Source of the DNA: JALORV01 sp963712485
GTDB taxonomy: Bacteria; Pseudomonadota; Gammaproteobacteria; Burkholderiales; Burkholderiaceae_F
Direction: 5' to 3'
NCBI GenBank assembly: GCA_963712485.1
Contig: CAVQID010000015.1
Location: forward strand, 28,186 to 92,185
Length of the DNA stretch: 64,000 bases
Shown here: in pieces, positions 54,703-62,752 of the stretch
Layout of the letters: the number at the start of each line of letters is the position of its first letter
Position numbering within the stretch: position 1 is the stretch's first letter
Program-made: the position numbers and the translations under genes
The notes under the pieces: model-generated
Seen by the model: only the letters and a program-made list of their open reading frames with translations
Databases searched by the model: none
Told to the model about the DNA's origin: nothing

Positions 54703-56790
54703 ATGCATGATTTGCCAAGCGATATACCGCCCAGCCATGGTCCCCTTCGACCAGCGCAGTCCGAACTCGAGTGGGCCATTGAGACCCGGCTCGCTTACCT
54801 TCGAAAGGGCACGTGGTTGCCGCTGCTGGTCCGCTTCCGGATTGATGCGCTACCCCGCATCGCGGACCGAACGCCATTGGAAGTATTCGCCACCCTTAAA
54901 TGGCTCGAGCCGGAAGTCGAGAAACCGAAAGACATCGTCGTCCCGGAACTCTTCGACAATCTACCCGCCTTCCTGAAGACGGCGAAAGACTTCAGCTATT
55001 GCATTCTGCTTATCAAGCGCGATAGACCCGACGACATCGCGCGGGTGCGTCGCGTCGTTAGATCCGAGCAATGGACCAGGGTGATCGTCAGTGCGCAGCT
55101 GGGCCCGCCGATCGATTACTTCACGGAATCGGCCACGAGCGGCAACTCGCCGGTGCCAGCGCCGGACGAGGCGCAGAAGCCGGTGCGGGTCGTGGTCGCG
55201 GTTATCGATCAGGGCATTGCCTTTGCCAACAGCCGGTTCTTCAACGGCAATCAACCACGGATCGAATATCTCTGGCAGCAGAATTTTCTCGGGACGATCC
55301 TTCCTCCGCCGAGCCTGACGATGGGCGCGACACCCGGATTCGAGCTAACTAAAGCGTCGATCCAGGCGGCGGTCGGCACCGGACGATTGGTGGGTGCGGA
55401 CGAAGAGTGGGTCTATCGCAATTTCGGCGGCCTCACCTATTCCATTGATGGCTACAAGCCTTTGGGCCGGCGCCGAACTCATGGCACGCAAGTTCTGGAC
55501 CTTGCGGTTTCCAAGCTCGATCCGACAAAGCATCCCGTCATCGCAGTCGACTTGCCCGAGGATGCGGTTGGCGATCCAGCAGGCGCAACCCTCTCGGTGC
55601 ATGCGGCGTGGGGCCTCATTTATGCGATTGATCGTGCCGAAAGGCTGCGTCTCCCATATGAACGATTGCCCGTCGTCGTTAACCTCAGTTACGGCCAGCA
55701 CGAAGGTCCACACGACGGTTCCGGAGATCTTGAGCAGTTCATGGAACAGATCTACGCTGCAGCTGCGGGCTCACCGACGCCGCTCGAGATCGTGCTGGCT
55801 GCCGGCAACTTCAGGCAGACGCGCACCCATGCCACCGCAAATTTGCGGGCAACCCGTGGGAAGGTCTTGCATTGGCGTCTCCAGCCGGGCAGCCTCTCGC
55901 CGAGCCTGATGGAGATCTGGCTACCACCGAACTACAACGGCCAGTTCACGGTTGAGCTCAAGCCACCTTCACCCACAGCCCAGTTGCGGCGGTTGAACGT
56001 TGGTACAAACCAAGCGGTTGATACAGTGCTCGACGGATTCGGCAATGCGCTCTATCGCGGCACGTACGTCCCAGCCGGAACCTTCCCCGGCCAAAACCGC
56101 GCCCGCGTATCTTTGGCGATAGCCAGAACGGCGCCAGATCCGGCCGGAGGGTGGGCATCCGCTGCAGTGCCCTCGGGCGTCTGGCACGTGACGATCAAGT
56201 CGAGCAACGCCGTCAAGGGTATCGACGCATGGATCAAGCGCTCGGTCACGCTTGCAGGTCGCCGCGCGAAGGGACGGCAGTCCTCCTTCGAGGACAAGGC
56301 GTACCAGCGGCTCATGGCCAGTGGGCGTCAGTATGACTACGATCCCGGTGGCACGAGCTACATCAGACGGATCGGCACGTTGAGCGGCATAGCAACCGGT
56401 ACGAACACGCGGATCATCGGGGCTTACCGGGCATCAGACTTCTACCCGTCGTTGCACTCATCCCACGGTACGCGGATGACCGCGATTAGCGGAGCACAGG
56501 GTCCGAACTGGCTGGAATGCGGCGAAGAATCCGACGTGCTGCGCGGCGTTCTCGCATCGGGTTCGCGCACTGGTTCGGCCGCTCGTATCAACGGCACCAG
56601 TGCAGCGGCGCCCCAGGCAACTCGCTGGATCGCACAGGAGTGGTTGGCTACGGGGGCGCGGCCGAACTTGCCACCGGGCCTGTTTGTGCCGGTGCTACGA
56701 GCACAACGTCCGATCCCGTTGCTGGAGCGCCCCGTCGCGCTCAGCAATGGACTAGCGCCGGCTCGTCTGACACCACCTCCTTATCGCTGA
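54703..56790 (+). CDS. S8 family serine peptidase (subtilase), apparently cytoplasmic
   Basis: A 695-residue protein with the complete subtilisin triad: Asp169 (VAVIDQGIAF), His260 (RTHGTQVLDLA) and Ser633 (INGTSAAAPQA), plus oxyanion Asn369 (LAAGNF). The 165 residues before the catalytic domain are not a signal peptide and may be a sensing or propeptide region. A roughly 260-residue insertion, beta-rich in its first half, separates Asn369 from the serine. With no export signal, it would act inside the cell unless secreted another way. It is the third gene of the cyclase operon. ATG 54703 directly follows the upstream stop. It converges on the glutathione peroxidase. Confidence 0.85.
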   Translation: MHDLPSDIPPSHGPLRPAQSELEWAIETRLAYLRKGTWLPLLVRFRIDALPRIADRTPLEVFATLKWLEPEVEKPKDIVVPELFDNLPAFLKTAKDFSYCILLIKRDRPDDIARVRRVVRSEQWTRVIVSAQLGPPIDYFTESATSGNSPVPAPDEAQKPVRVVVAVIDQGIAFANSRFFNGNQPRIEYLWQQNFLGTILPPPSLTMGATPGFELTKASIQAAVGTGRLVGADEEWVYRNFGGLTYSIDGYKPLGRRRTHGTQVLDLAVSKLDPTKHPVIAVDLPEDAVGDPAGATLSVHAAWGLIYAIDRAERLRLPYERLPVVVNLSYGQHEGPHDGSGDLEQFMEQIYAAAAGSPTPLEIVLAAGNFRQTRTHATANLRATRGKVLHWRLQPGSLSPSLMEIWLPPNYNGQFTVELKPPSPTAQLRRLNVGTNQAVDTVLDGFGNALYRGTYVPAGTFPGQNRARVSLAIARTAPDPAGGWASAAVPSGVWHVTIKSSNAVKGIDAWIKRSVTLAGRRAKGRQSSFEDKAYQRLMASGRQYDYDPGGTSYIRRIGTLSGIATGTNTRIIGAYRASDFYPSLHSSHGTRMTAISGAQGPNWLECGEESDVLRGVLASGSRTGSAARINGTSAAAPQATRWIAQEWLATGARPNLPPGLFVPVLRAQRPIPLLERPVALSNGLAPARLTPPPYR

Positions 56791-56800
56791 CGGATAGCCT

Positions 56801-57286
56801 TCACTTCGCCAAAGCTTTCTCCAAATCCCGCTCCAGGTCTTCCGGCTTCGTCGTCGGCGCATAGCGCTCGACCACCTCGCCGTTCTTGCCAATCAGGAAC
56901 TTGGTGAAGTTCCACTTGATGCCTTCACTGCCAAGCAATCCTTTCTTCGTGGTCGTCAGGTACTTGAACAGCGGATGAGCGGCGTCGCCGTTGACGTCGA
57001 TCTTCGAGAACATCGGGAAGGTGACGCCGTAGTTCATCTCGCAGAACTCGGCGATCTCGCTCTCGGGGCCGGGCTCCTGCTGGCCGAACTGGTTGCTCGG
57101 GAAGCCGAGCACCGCGAAGCCCTTGTCCTTGTACTTCTTGTACAGCGCCTCGAGCCCCTTGTACTGCGGCGTGAAGCCGCACTGGCTCGCGGTGTTCACC
57201 ACCAGCAGCACCTTGCCCTTGTAGTCGGCCAGCTTGCGTGGCTTGCCGTCGATCGTGGTGGCACTGAAATCGTAGACGGTGGTCAT
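56801..57286 (-). CDS. Glutathione peroxidase family protein
   Basis: A 161-residue thioredoxin-fold peroxidase with GGAGG six bases before ATG 57286. Active residues are Cys36 (NTASQCGFTPQY), the Gln in GFPSNQFGQQEPG and the Trp in KWNFTKFLI. A cysteine occupies the selenocysteine position, as in most bacteria. It reduces peroxides, probably with thioredoxin or glutathione as donor. Its neighbour pilU is on the same strand but upstream, behind a terminator. Confidence 0.94.
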   Translation of the reverse strand: MTTVYDFSATTIDGKPRKLADYKGKVLLVVNTASQCGFTPQYKGLEALYKKYKDKGFAVLGFPSNQFGQQEPGPESEIAEFCEMNYGVTFPMFSKIDVNGDAAHPLFKYLTTTKKGLLGSEGIKWNFTKFLIGKNGEVVERYAPTTKPEDLERDLEKALAK

Positions 57287-57335
57287 TGAAGCCTCCGTTG
57301 GCGAAAGTTCCAGTTTATTCGCCGGCGGGGGACGG

Positions 57336-57363
57336 AAAGAAAACGGGGCGCCCAGCGCCCCGT
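57336..57363 (-). terminator. Rho-independent terminator of pilTU
   Basis: ACGGGGCGC-CCA-GCGCCCCGT at 57343-57363 is a perfect nine-base-pair stem with a three-base loop. On the reverse strand it is followed by TTTTCTTTCC, a good U tract, 24 bases after the pilU stop codon. Confidence 0.85.
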
Positions 57364-57386
57364 CTGTACACCCATGCAGCCCTTGG

Positions 57387-58529
57387 CTAACCAGCCAGCC
57401 CGAGGTGTTCAATGCCTTTATGGATGCCGGCGACTCCGCCCGACAGCTTGCTGTTGAGCTTGATCTGCAGGCGCAGGTCGTTGACCGAATCGGCGTTGCG
57501 CAGCGCGTCCTCGTAGGAGATCTGCTCGCGCTCGTGCAGGTCGAACAGCGACTGGTCGAAGGTCTGCATGCCCTGCTCGCGCGATCGCTTCATGACTTCC
57601 TTGATCTCGTGCACTTCGCCCTTGAAGACCAGGTCGGCGATCAGCGGGCTGTTGATCATGATCTCCACGGCGGGGATGCGGCCCTTGCGGTCCTTGAACG
57701 GGATCAGGCGCTGCGACACCATTGCGCGCAGGTTCAGCGACAGGTCCATCAGCAGCTGCTGGCGCTTTTCCTCGGGGAAGAAGTTGATGATCCGGTCGAG
57801 CGCCTGGTTGGTGGAGTTCGCGTGCAGCGTGCACATGACGAGGTGGCCGGTCTCGGCAAAGGCGATCGCGTGTTCCATCGTCTCGCGTTCCCGCACCTCG
57901 CCGATCAGGATGACGTCGGGTGCCTGCCGCAACGTGTTCTTCAGCGCGATCTGCCACGACTCGCAGTCCACGCCGACCTCGCGCTGCGTGATGATGCAGT
58001 TCTTGTGCGCATGGACGTACTCGATCGGGTCCTCGATCGTGATGATGTGGCCGTTGCTGTTTTCGTTGCGGTAGCCGACCATCGCCGCGAGTGAGGTCGA
58101 CTTTCCCGAGCCCGTCGCGCCAACGACGATGATGATGCCGCGCTTGGCCATCGCCAGCTCGTTGATCAGATTTGGCAGGTTGAGTTCATCGGACGTGGGG
58201 ATGTGATCGGCAATCGTCCGGAAAACAATGCCGACCTTGCCCTGTTGCACAAAGGATGAAACGCGGAAGCGCCCGATGCCCGTCGGGTTGATCGCAAAAT
58301 TGCATTCCTTGCTTTTCTCGAATTCACTCGCCTGCCGGTCGTTCATGATCGCGCGCACCAGCTCGCTGGTGTGCTGCGCCGTCAGCGGCTGGTTCGAGAC
58401 CGGCAGCACACGGCCGTCGATCTTGAACGCCGGAGGGAAGTCCGCCGTCAGAAAAAGGTCCGATCCCTTCTTGCTGTGCAGCAGCCGCAGCAGGTCGTGG
58501 ACGAATCGTGTTGCCTGGTCGCGTTCCAT
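57387..58529 (-). CDS. pilU: Type IV pilus retraction ATPase PilU
   Basis: A 380-residue PilT-like secretion ATPase. Walker A GATGSGKST, Asp box ITIEDPIEYVH, Walker B LIGEVRERETMEHAI and the His box HLVMCTLHANS are present. The N-terminal SDLFLTADFPPAFKIDGRV and the length separate PilU from PilT. It assists pilus retraction at the inner membrane. It lies 15 bases downstream of pilT. Confidence 0.94.
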   Translation of the reverse strand: MERDQATRFVHDLLRLLHSKKGSDLFLTADFPPAFKIDGRVLPVSNQPLTAQHTSELVRAIMNDRQASEFEKSKECNFAINPTGIGRFRVSSFVQQGKVGIVFRTIADHIPTSDELNLPNLINELAMAKRGIIIVVGATGSGKSTSLAAMVGYRNENSNGHIITIEDPIEYVHAHKNCIITQREVGVDCESWQIALKNTLRQAPDVILIGEVRERETMEHAIAFAETGHLVMCTLHANSTNQALDRIINFFPEEKRQQLLMDLSLNLRAMVSQRLIPFKDRKGRIPAVEIMINSPLIADLVFKGEVHEIKEVMKRSREQGMQTFDQSLFDLHEREQISYEDALRNADSVNDLRLQIKLNSKLSGGVAGIHKGIEHLGLAG

Positions 58530-58544
58530 GGTTTTTTTCCTGCC

Positions 58545-59585
58545 TTAGGCGAAGTTCTCTGGCGTCTTCGCATACTGTCGCGCCTCGGCCATCCCCACCA
58601 CGTTGCGGCGGACGAGTTCGAGCAGCGTCTGGTCCAGCGTCTGCATGCCGTGCTGCTGGCCGGTCTGGATCATCGAGTACATCTGCGCCACCTTGTTCTC
58701 GCGGATCAGGTTACGGATGGCCGGCGTGCCGACCATGATCTCGTGCGCCGCCACGCGGCCGTTGCCGTCCTTGACCTTCAGCAGCGTCTGCGAGATGACC
58801 GCGACGACGGATTCCGACAACATCGCGCGCACCATCTCTTTTTCCGCTGCCGGGAACACGTCGACGACACGGTCTATCGTTTTCGCCGCCGACGAGGTGT
58901 GCAGCGTGCCGAACACCAGGTGACCGGTTTCGGCGGCCGTCAGCGCCAGGCGAATCGTTTCCAGGTCGCGCAACTCACCCACAAGCACGACGTCCGGATC
59001 TTCGCGCAGCGCCGAACGAAGGGCGTTCGCAAACGACAGCGTGTGCGGCCCCACCTCGCGCTGGTTGATCACCGACTTGCGGCTTTCGTGGACGAACTCG
59101 ATCGGATCCTCGATCGTCAGGATGTGGCCGTACAGGTTGTTGTTGACGTGGTCGACCATCGCTGCCAGCGTCGTCGACTTGCCCGAGCCGGTCGGGCCGG
59201 TGACCAGCACCAGTCCGCGCGGCTTCAGTGAGAACTCCGCGAACTGCCGCGGGCACTGCAGTTCCTCGAGCGACAGCACGCGCGACGGAATCGTCCGCAG
59301 GACGGCGGCCGCTCCACGGTCCTGGTTGAACGCATTGACGCGGAAGCGCGCGAGACCCGGCAGATCGAACGAGAAGTCCGTCTCCAGGTTCTCGTCGTAC
59401 TGCTTGCGCTGCGAGTCGTTCATGATGTCGTAGATCATGCCGTGGACATCCTTGTGCTCGAGCGGCGGCAGGTTGATGCGCCGAACATCGCCATGCACAC
59501 GGATCATCGGTGGCAGACCGGCCGACAGGTGCAGGTCCGAGGCCTTGTTTTTGACGGAGAATGCGAGCAGTTCTGAGATGTCCAT
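58545..59585 (-). CDS. pilT: Type IV pilus twitching motility ATPase PilT
   Basis: A 346-residue hexameric retraction ATPase. Walker A GPTGSGKST, Asp box LTIEDPIEFVHES, Walker B LVGELRDLETIRLAL and His box HLVFGTLHTSSA are present, along with the C-terminal AIRNLIRENKVAQ region. It powers pilus depolymerisation in twitching, DNA uptake and surface sensing. It is divergent from the YggS gene across 157 bases. Confidence 0.96.
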   Translation of the reverse strand: MDISELLAFSVKNKASDLHLSAGLPPMIRVHGDVRRINLPPLEHKDVHGMIYDIMNDSQRKQYDENLETDFSFDLPGLARFRVNAFNQDRGAAAVLRTIPSRVLSLEELQCPRQFAEFSLKPRGLVLVTGPTGSGKSTTLAAMVDHVNNNLYGHILTIEDPIEFVHESRKSVINQREVGPHTLSFANALRSALREDPDVVLVGELRDLETIRLALTAAETGHLVFGTLHTSSAAKTIDRVVDVFPAAEKEMVRAMLSESVVAVISQTLLKVKDGNGRVAAHEIMVGTPAIRNLIRENKVAQMYSMIQTGQQHGMQTLDQTLLELVRRNVVGMAEARQYAKTPENFA

Positions 59586-59742
59586 GGCGGAACGCGGGTG
59601 CTCCTGGGCGATACGGCTGCCTGACGCCGGGGTCGGGCCAAGCTTAATGAGCCACTAAAGGGGCGAGCGTAGGGCCGGCAAAGGCCCTTGGATCGGCAAA
59701 AAAGCCAGAAAAAATAAGTCTCTAGCGGCTTTGCAATCGATT

Positions 59743-60462
59743 ATGTCCAGGTTGCGAGAAACCTTGCAAGCCAATTTGCGGGTGATTCACGAGCGCATTA
59801 CCAAGGCTGCGCGAGGCGTCGGGCGGGTCGGGGACGACATTGTGCTGGTCGCGGTCAGCAAGACCTTCGGCCCGGAAGCGGTCGTTGCCGCCGCCCAATG
59901 CGGCCAGCGCGACTTCGGCGAAAACTACGTGCAGGAGGCGATCGAGAAGGTCGCGCGCGCGCGTGAGCTTGCGCCGGACCTGGTGTTGCGGTGGCACTTC
60001 ATCGGGCCGATCCAGAGCAACAAGACGCGCCCGATCGCCGAGCACTTCGACTGGGTCCAGTCGGTCGACCGACTCAAGGTTGCTGAGCGCCTGTCCGAGC
60101 AGCGACCCACCGAGCTTGCTCCGCTGAACCTGCTGCTGCAGGTGAACATCAGCGGCGAGGCGACGAAGAGTGGCGTTGCGCCTGGCGAGGCAATCGCGCT
60201 GGCGCGTGCCGTGGCGGCACTGCCCGGCGTGCGACTGCGTGGTCTGATGGCGATTCCCGAGCCCGAGAGCGAGCCGGGCCGCCAGGTCGAACCGCTGCAG
60301 CGCATGAAAGTGCTCTTTGATGCGCTTCGCCAGGAAAACCCGGGCTGCGACACGCTGTCGATGGGCATGTCGGCAGATCTCGAGGCGGCTGTGGCGTCCG
60401 GGTCAACCATGGTGCGGGTTGGCACCGCGATATTCGGCGAAAGGGAAAGGAAGGCGGCATGA
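59743..60462 (+). CDS. YggS family pyridoxal phosphate homeostasis protein
   Basis: A 239-residue TIM-barrel PLP carrier. The PLP lysine lies in LVAVSKTFGPEAV, followed by FGENYVQEA, WHFIGPIQSNK and GMSADLEAAVASGSTMVRVG. It keeps free PLP in balance. ATG 59743 is preferred over a TTG four codons earlier. It overlaps proC by four bases, the common YggS-proC arrangement. Confidence 0.94.
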   Translation: MSRLRETLQANLRVIHERITKAARGVGRVGDDIVLVAVSKTFGPEAVVAAAQCGQRDFGENYVQEAIEKVARARELAPDLVLRWHFIGPIQSNKTRPIAEHFDWVQSVDRLKVAERLSEQRPTELAPLNLLLQVNISGEATKSGVAPGEAIALARAVAALPGVRLRGLMAIPEPESEPGRQVEPLQRMKVLFDALRQENPGCDTLSMGMSADLEAAVASGSTMVRVGTAIFGERERKAA

Positions 60463-61271
60463 ACCTGGCGTTCATCGGTGGCGGCAACATGGCGCACGCG
60501 ATGCTCGGCGGCATGCGTGACAGCGGCATGGTGACCGCGTCGATGCACGTGCTCGAACCGGATCCGGCCAAGTGCGCCGAGCTCGAACGGATGTTCGGAA
60601 TCGCTGCGCACCGTGAAGCCGGCAAGTGGTTGCGCGACGCCGATGTCGTCGTACTGGCCATCAAGCCGCAGCAGGCGCGCGAGGCGGTCGCTGCGATCGT
60701 TCCGTATGTCGGCGCGCCGGTCGTGTTGTCGATCATTGCCGGCGTGCGCGGGCCGACGCTGTCCCGCTGGCTGGGTCATCAGCGCGTGGTCCGCGCGATG
60801 CCGAATACCCCTGCGCTGATCCGGGCCGGGATTACCGGCGCGGTGGCCCTTGCCGAAGTCTCGACGAGCCAGCACGACAAGGCCGACCGCATCCTGCGTT
60901 CGGTCGGCGCGGTGCTCTGGCTTGCCGACGAGTCATTGCTCGACGCGGTAACCGCTGTTTCCGGCAGCGGACCCGCGTACGTCTTCTATTTCATTGAAGC
61001 CCTGCAGGAGGCGGCCGAGGACATGGGGTTCACGGGCGCGCAGGCGCGCACGCTGGCCGTCGAGACCTTTGTCGGCGCCGCACGCCTCGCCCAGCAGTCG
61101 CACGACCCTGTCGCCGCGCAGCGCGAACGAGTGACCTCAAAAGGAGGCACGACCGCGGCCGCGCTGAACCAATTGGAGCGGGACGATGTGCGCAGCCGCA
61201 TCGTCAAGGCGGTGCGTGCAGCGCGCGACCGCGCGACACAAATGGGTCAGCAGTTCGACGACGAAGCCTGA
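60459..61271 (+). CDS. proC: Pyrroline-5-carboxylate reductase
   Basis: A 270-residue NAD(P)H enzyme that completes proline synthesis. The N-terminal dinucleotide fold reads LAFIGGGNMAHAMLGGM. The C-terminal signature AVSGSGPAYVFYFIEALQEA and VTSKGGTTAAALN are present. The start shares ATGA with the YggS stop. Confidence 0.96.
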   Translation: MNLAFIGGGNMAHAMLGGMRDSGMVTASMHVLEPDPAKCAELERMFGIAAHREAGKWLRDADVVVLAIKPQQAREAVAAIVPYVGAPVVLSIIAGVRGPTLSRWLGHQRVVRAMPNTPALIRAGITGAVALAEVSTSQHDKADRILRSVGAVLWLADESLLDAVTAVSGSGPAYVFYFIEALQEAAEDMGFTGAQARTLAVETFVGAARLAQQSHDPVAAQRERVTSKGGTTAAALNQLERDDVRSRIVKAVRAARDRATQMGQQFDDEA

Positions 61272-61274
61272 TCG

Positions 61275-61799
61275 TCAGCGCACTCGGCGGTAGGTGAACG
61301 ACTGACCGTTGATCCAGTCCGCGCCTTCGCGACGCTGGCGCGTGACACGAAAACTGTCCGCGTCGATGCGCTGCCAGCGCGTCCGCGACGTCGCTTCGCC
61401 GCCGTCGCGACGCGGCATCGGAAACACCACGGCCTCGCCCTCGAACCAGGCTTCACTCGATGTGACGGTGCCGTTGCTTGCCCAGGTCGTCAGCGCGAAT
61501 CGATTACGCGCGGCGTCCCAGGCCCAGACCGAATCGCCAAGCAACTCGATCGGCGGCTTTGCCGGCGCCTCGATCACCATCGCTATCGTCCCGCGCAGAA
61601 AGCGCCCGTACTGCGTGTCGTAGCACTGTGTGTCCGTTGCCTTGCCGTCGGCGCCCTGTCCGCGCCAGCAGGCGCCGGCCAGATCGCGCAGCCAGCCGAA
61701 CGGTGCAAGCGCTTCCGGCGCTGCCGTCTGCGCTCGACCGGCCGCAGGAAGGCATGCCACTGCCGCCCACAGCAGCAATGCCGGCGCGACGCGGCTCAT
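61275..61799 (-). CDS. Exported protein of unknown function
   Basis: A 174-residue protein with a signal peptide (APALLLWAAVACLPAAGRA-Q, cleavage near residue 23). The mature part looks like a small beta-barrel (FGWLRDLAGACWRGQG, TIAMVIEAPAKPPIELLGD, SFRVTRQRREGADW) and contains two cysteines near residues 44 and 59. I do not recognise the family. Its ATG overlaps the ubiA stop (ATGA), so it is co-transcribed with ubiA and may be periplasmic. Confidence 0.65.
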   Translation of the reverse strand: MSRVAPALLLWAAVACLPAAGRAQTAAPEALAPFGWLRDLAGACWRGQGADGKATDTQCYDTQYGRFLRGTIAMVIEAPAKPPIELLGDSVWAWDAARNRFALTTWASNGTVTSSEAWFEGEAVVFPMPRRDGGEATSRTRWQRIDADSFRVTRQRREGADWINGQSFTYRRVR

Positions 61800-62656
61800 G
61801 TGGCGAAGTGAGCGACGGTCCCGGCGAATAGTGCCAGCCCGACCCAGTTGTTGTGGCGAAAGGCGGCGAAGCAGCCTTCACGAGTCCGCGACCGGATCAA
61901 CCCATGGTGATACAGCGCGCACAGCATGCCGAACGCCCAACCGGCGTAGTACGGCCATGTCGCGTGGATTTCGTAGCCGACCAGCAGCATCAGCGAAAAG
62001 AAGCCGCCGTAACAGGCCATGACCGCGGCCACGTCCCAGCGCCCGAAAAAGATTGCCGATGAGCGGATGCCGAGCTTGAGGTCGTCGTCGCGATCGACCA
62101 TCGCGTACTCGGTGTCGTAGGCGACGACCCAGAACATGTTCCCGACGAAGAGCAGCCAGCCCAGTGTGGGCACGTGCCCTTGCACGGCGGCGAACGCCAT
62201 CGGGATGCCGAACGAGAATGCCACGCCCAGGTAAAGCTGCGGAACCGGAAAGAACCGCTTCGCCAGCGGATAGGTCCCGGCCACCGCGGCTGCGATCAAT
62301 GCCAGACGCATCGCGGTTTCGTTCAGGAACAGCAACAGCAACGCCGCGAGCGCGCAAAGCGCCGCCGCCACCGCCACGGCTTCCAGCGGGCTGACATCGC
62401 CCCGCGCGACGACGCGGTTGGCAGTGCGTTTGACATAGCCGTCGAAGCGGTAATCGGCGGCGTCGTTGATCGCACACCCGGCCGAGCGCATCAGGAACGT
62501 GCCCAGAACGAAAACGGCCAGCAACAGCGCGTCCGGCACGCCGGCGGAGGCGATCCACAGCGCAGTCAGAGTCGGCCAGAGCAGCAACAGCGTCCCGACC
62601 GGCTTGTCGAGGCGGACCAGGCTGGCGTAAAGCGGAAGTCGACCGGTGGAGATCAT
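61796..62656 (-). CDS. ubiA: 4-hydroxybenzoate octaprenyltransferase UbiA
   Basis: A 286-residue membrane prenyltransferase of ubiquinone synthesis. The two Asp-rich motifs are NDAADYRFDG and YDTEYAMVDRDDD, and LLLWPTLTALWIA near the N-terminus is typical. It has about eight helices. It is divergent from ugpB across about 96 bases. Confidence 0.95.
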   Translation of the reverse strand: MISTGRLPLYASLVRLDKPVGTLLLLWPTLTALWIASAGVPDALLLAVFVLGTFLMRSAGCAINDAADYRFDGYVKRTANRVVARGDVSPLEAVAVAAALCALAALLLLFLNETAMRLALIAAAVAGTYPLAKRFFPVPQLYLGVAFSFGIPMAFAAVQGHVPTLGWLLFVGNMFWVVAYDTEYAMVDRDDDLKLGIRSSAIFFGRWDVAAVMACYGGFFSLMLLVGYEIHATWPYYAGWAFGMLCALYHHGLIRSRTREGCFAAFRHNNWVGLALFAGTVAHFAT

Positions 62657-62752
62657 GGGCGGTGGGGGATACTTTGCCCCGGAACCACAGGCGGGCTATC
62701 GTAACAGTCGCGACACACCCTTTCGCCAGAATTCATCCACCGGAGGAGACCC

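Noticed and set aside
51496..56790. A CBASS or Pycsar anti-phage system
   Set aside because: The cyclase is a class III enzyme but lacks the usual partners (TIR, membrane or CD-NTase-linked effectors), and the subtilase and haloperoxidase are not known effectors of those systems. The operon is reported only as an undescribed module.
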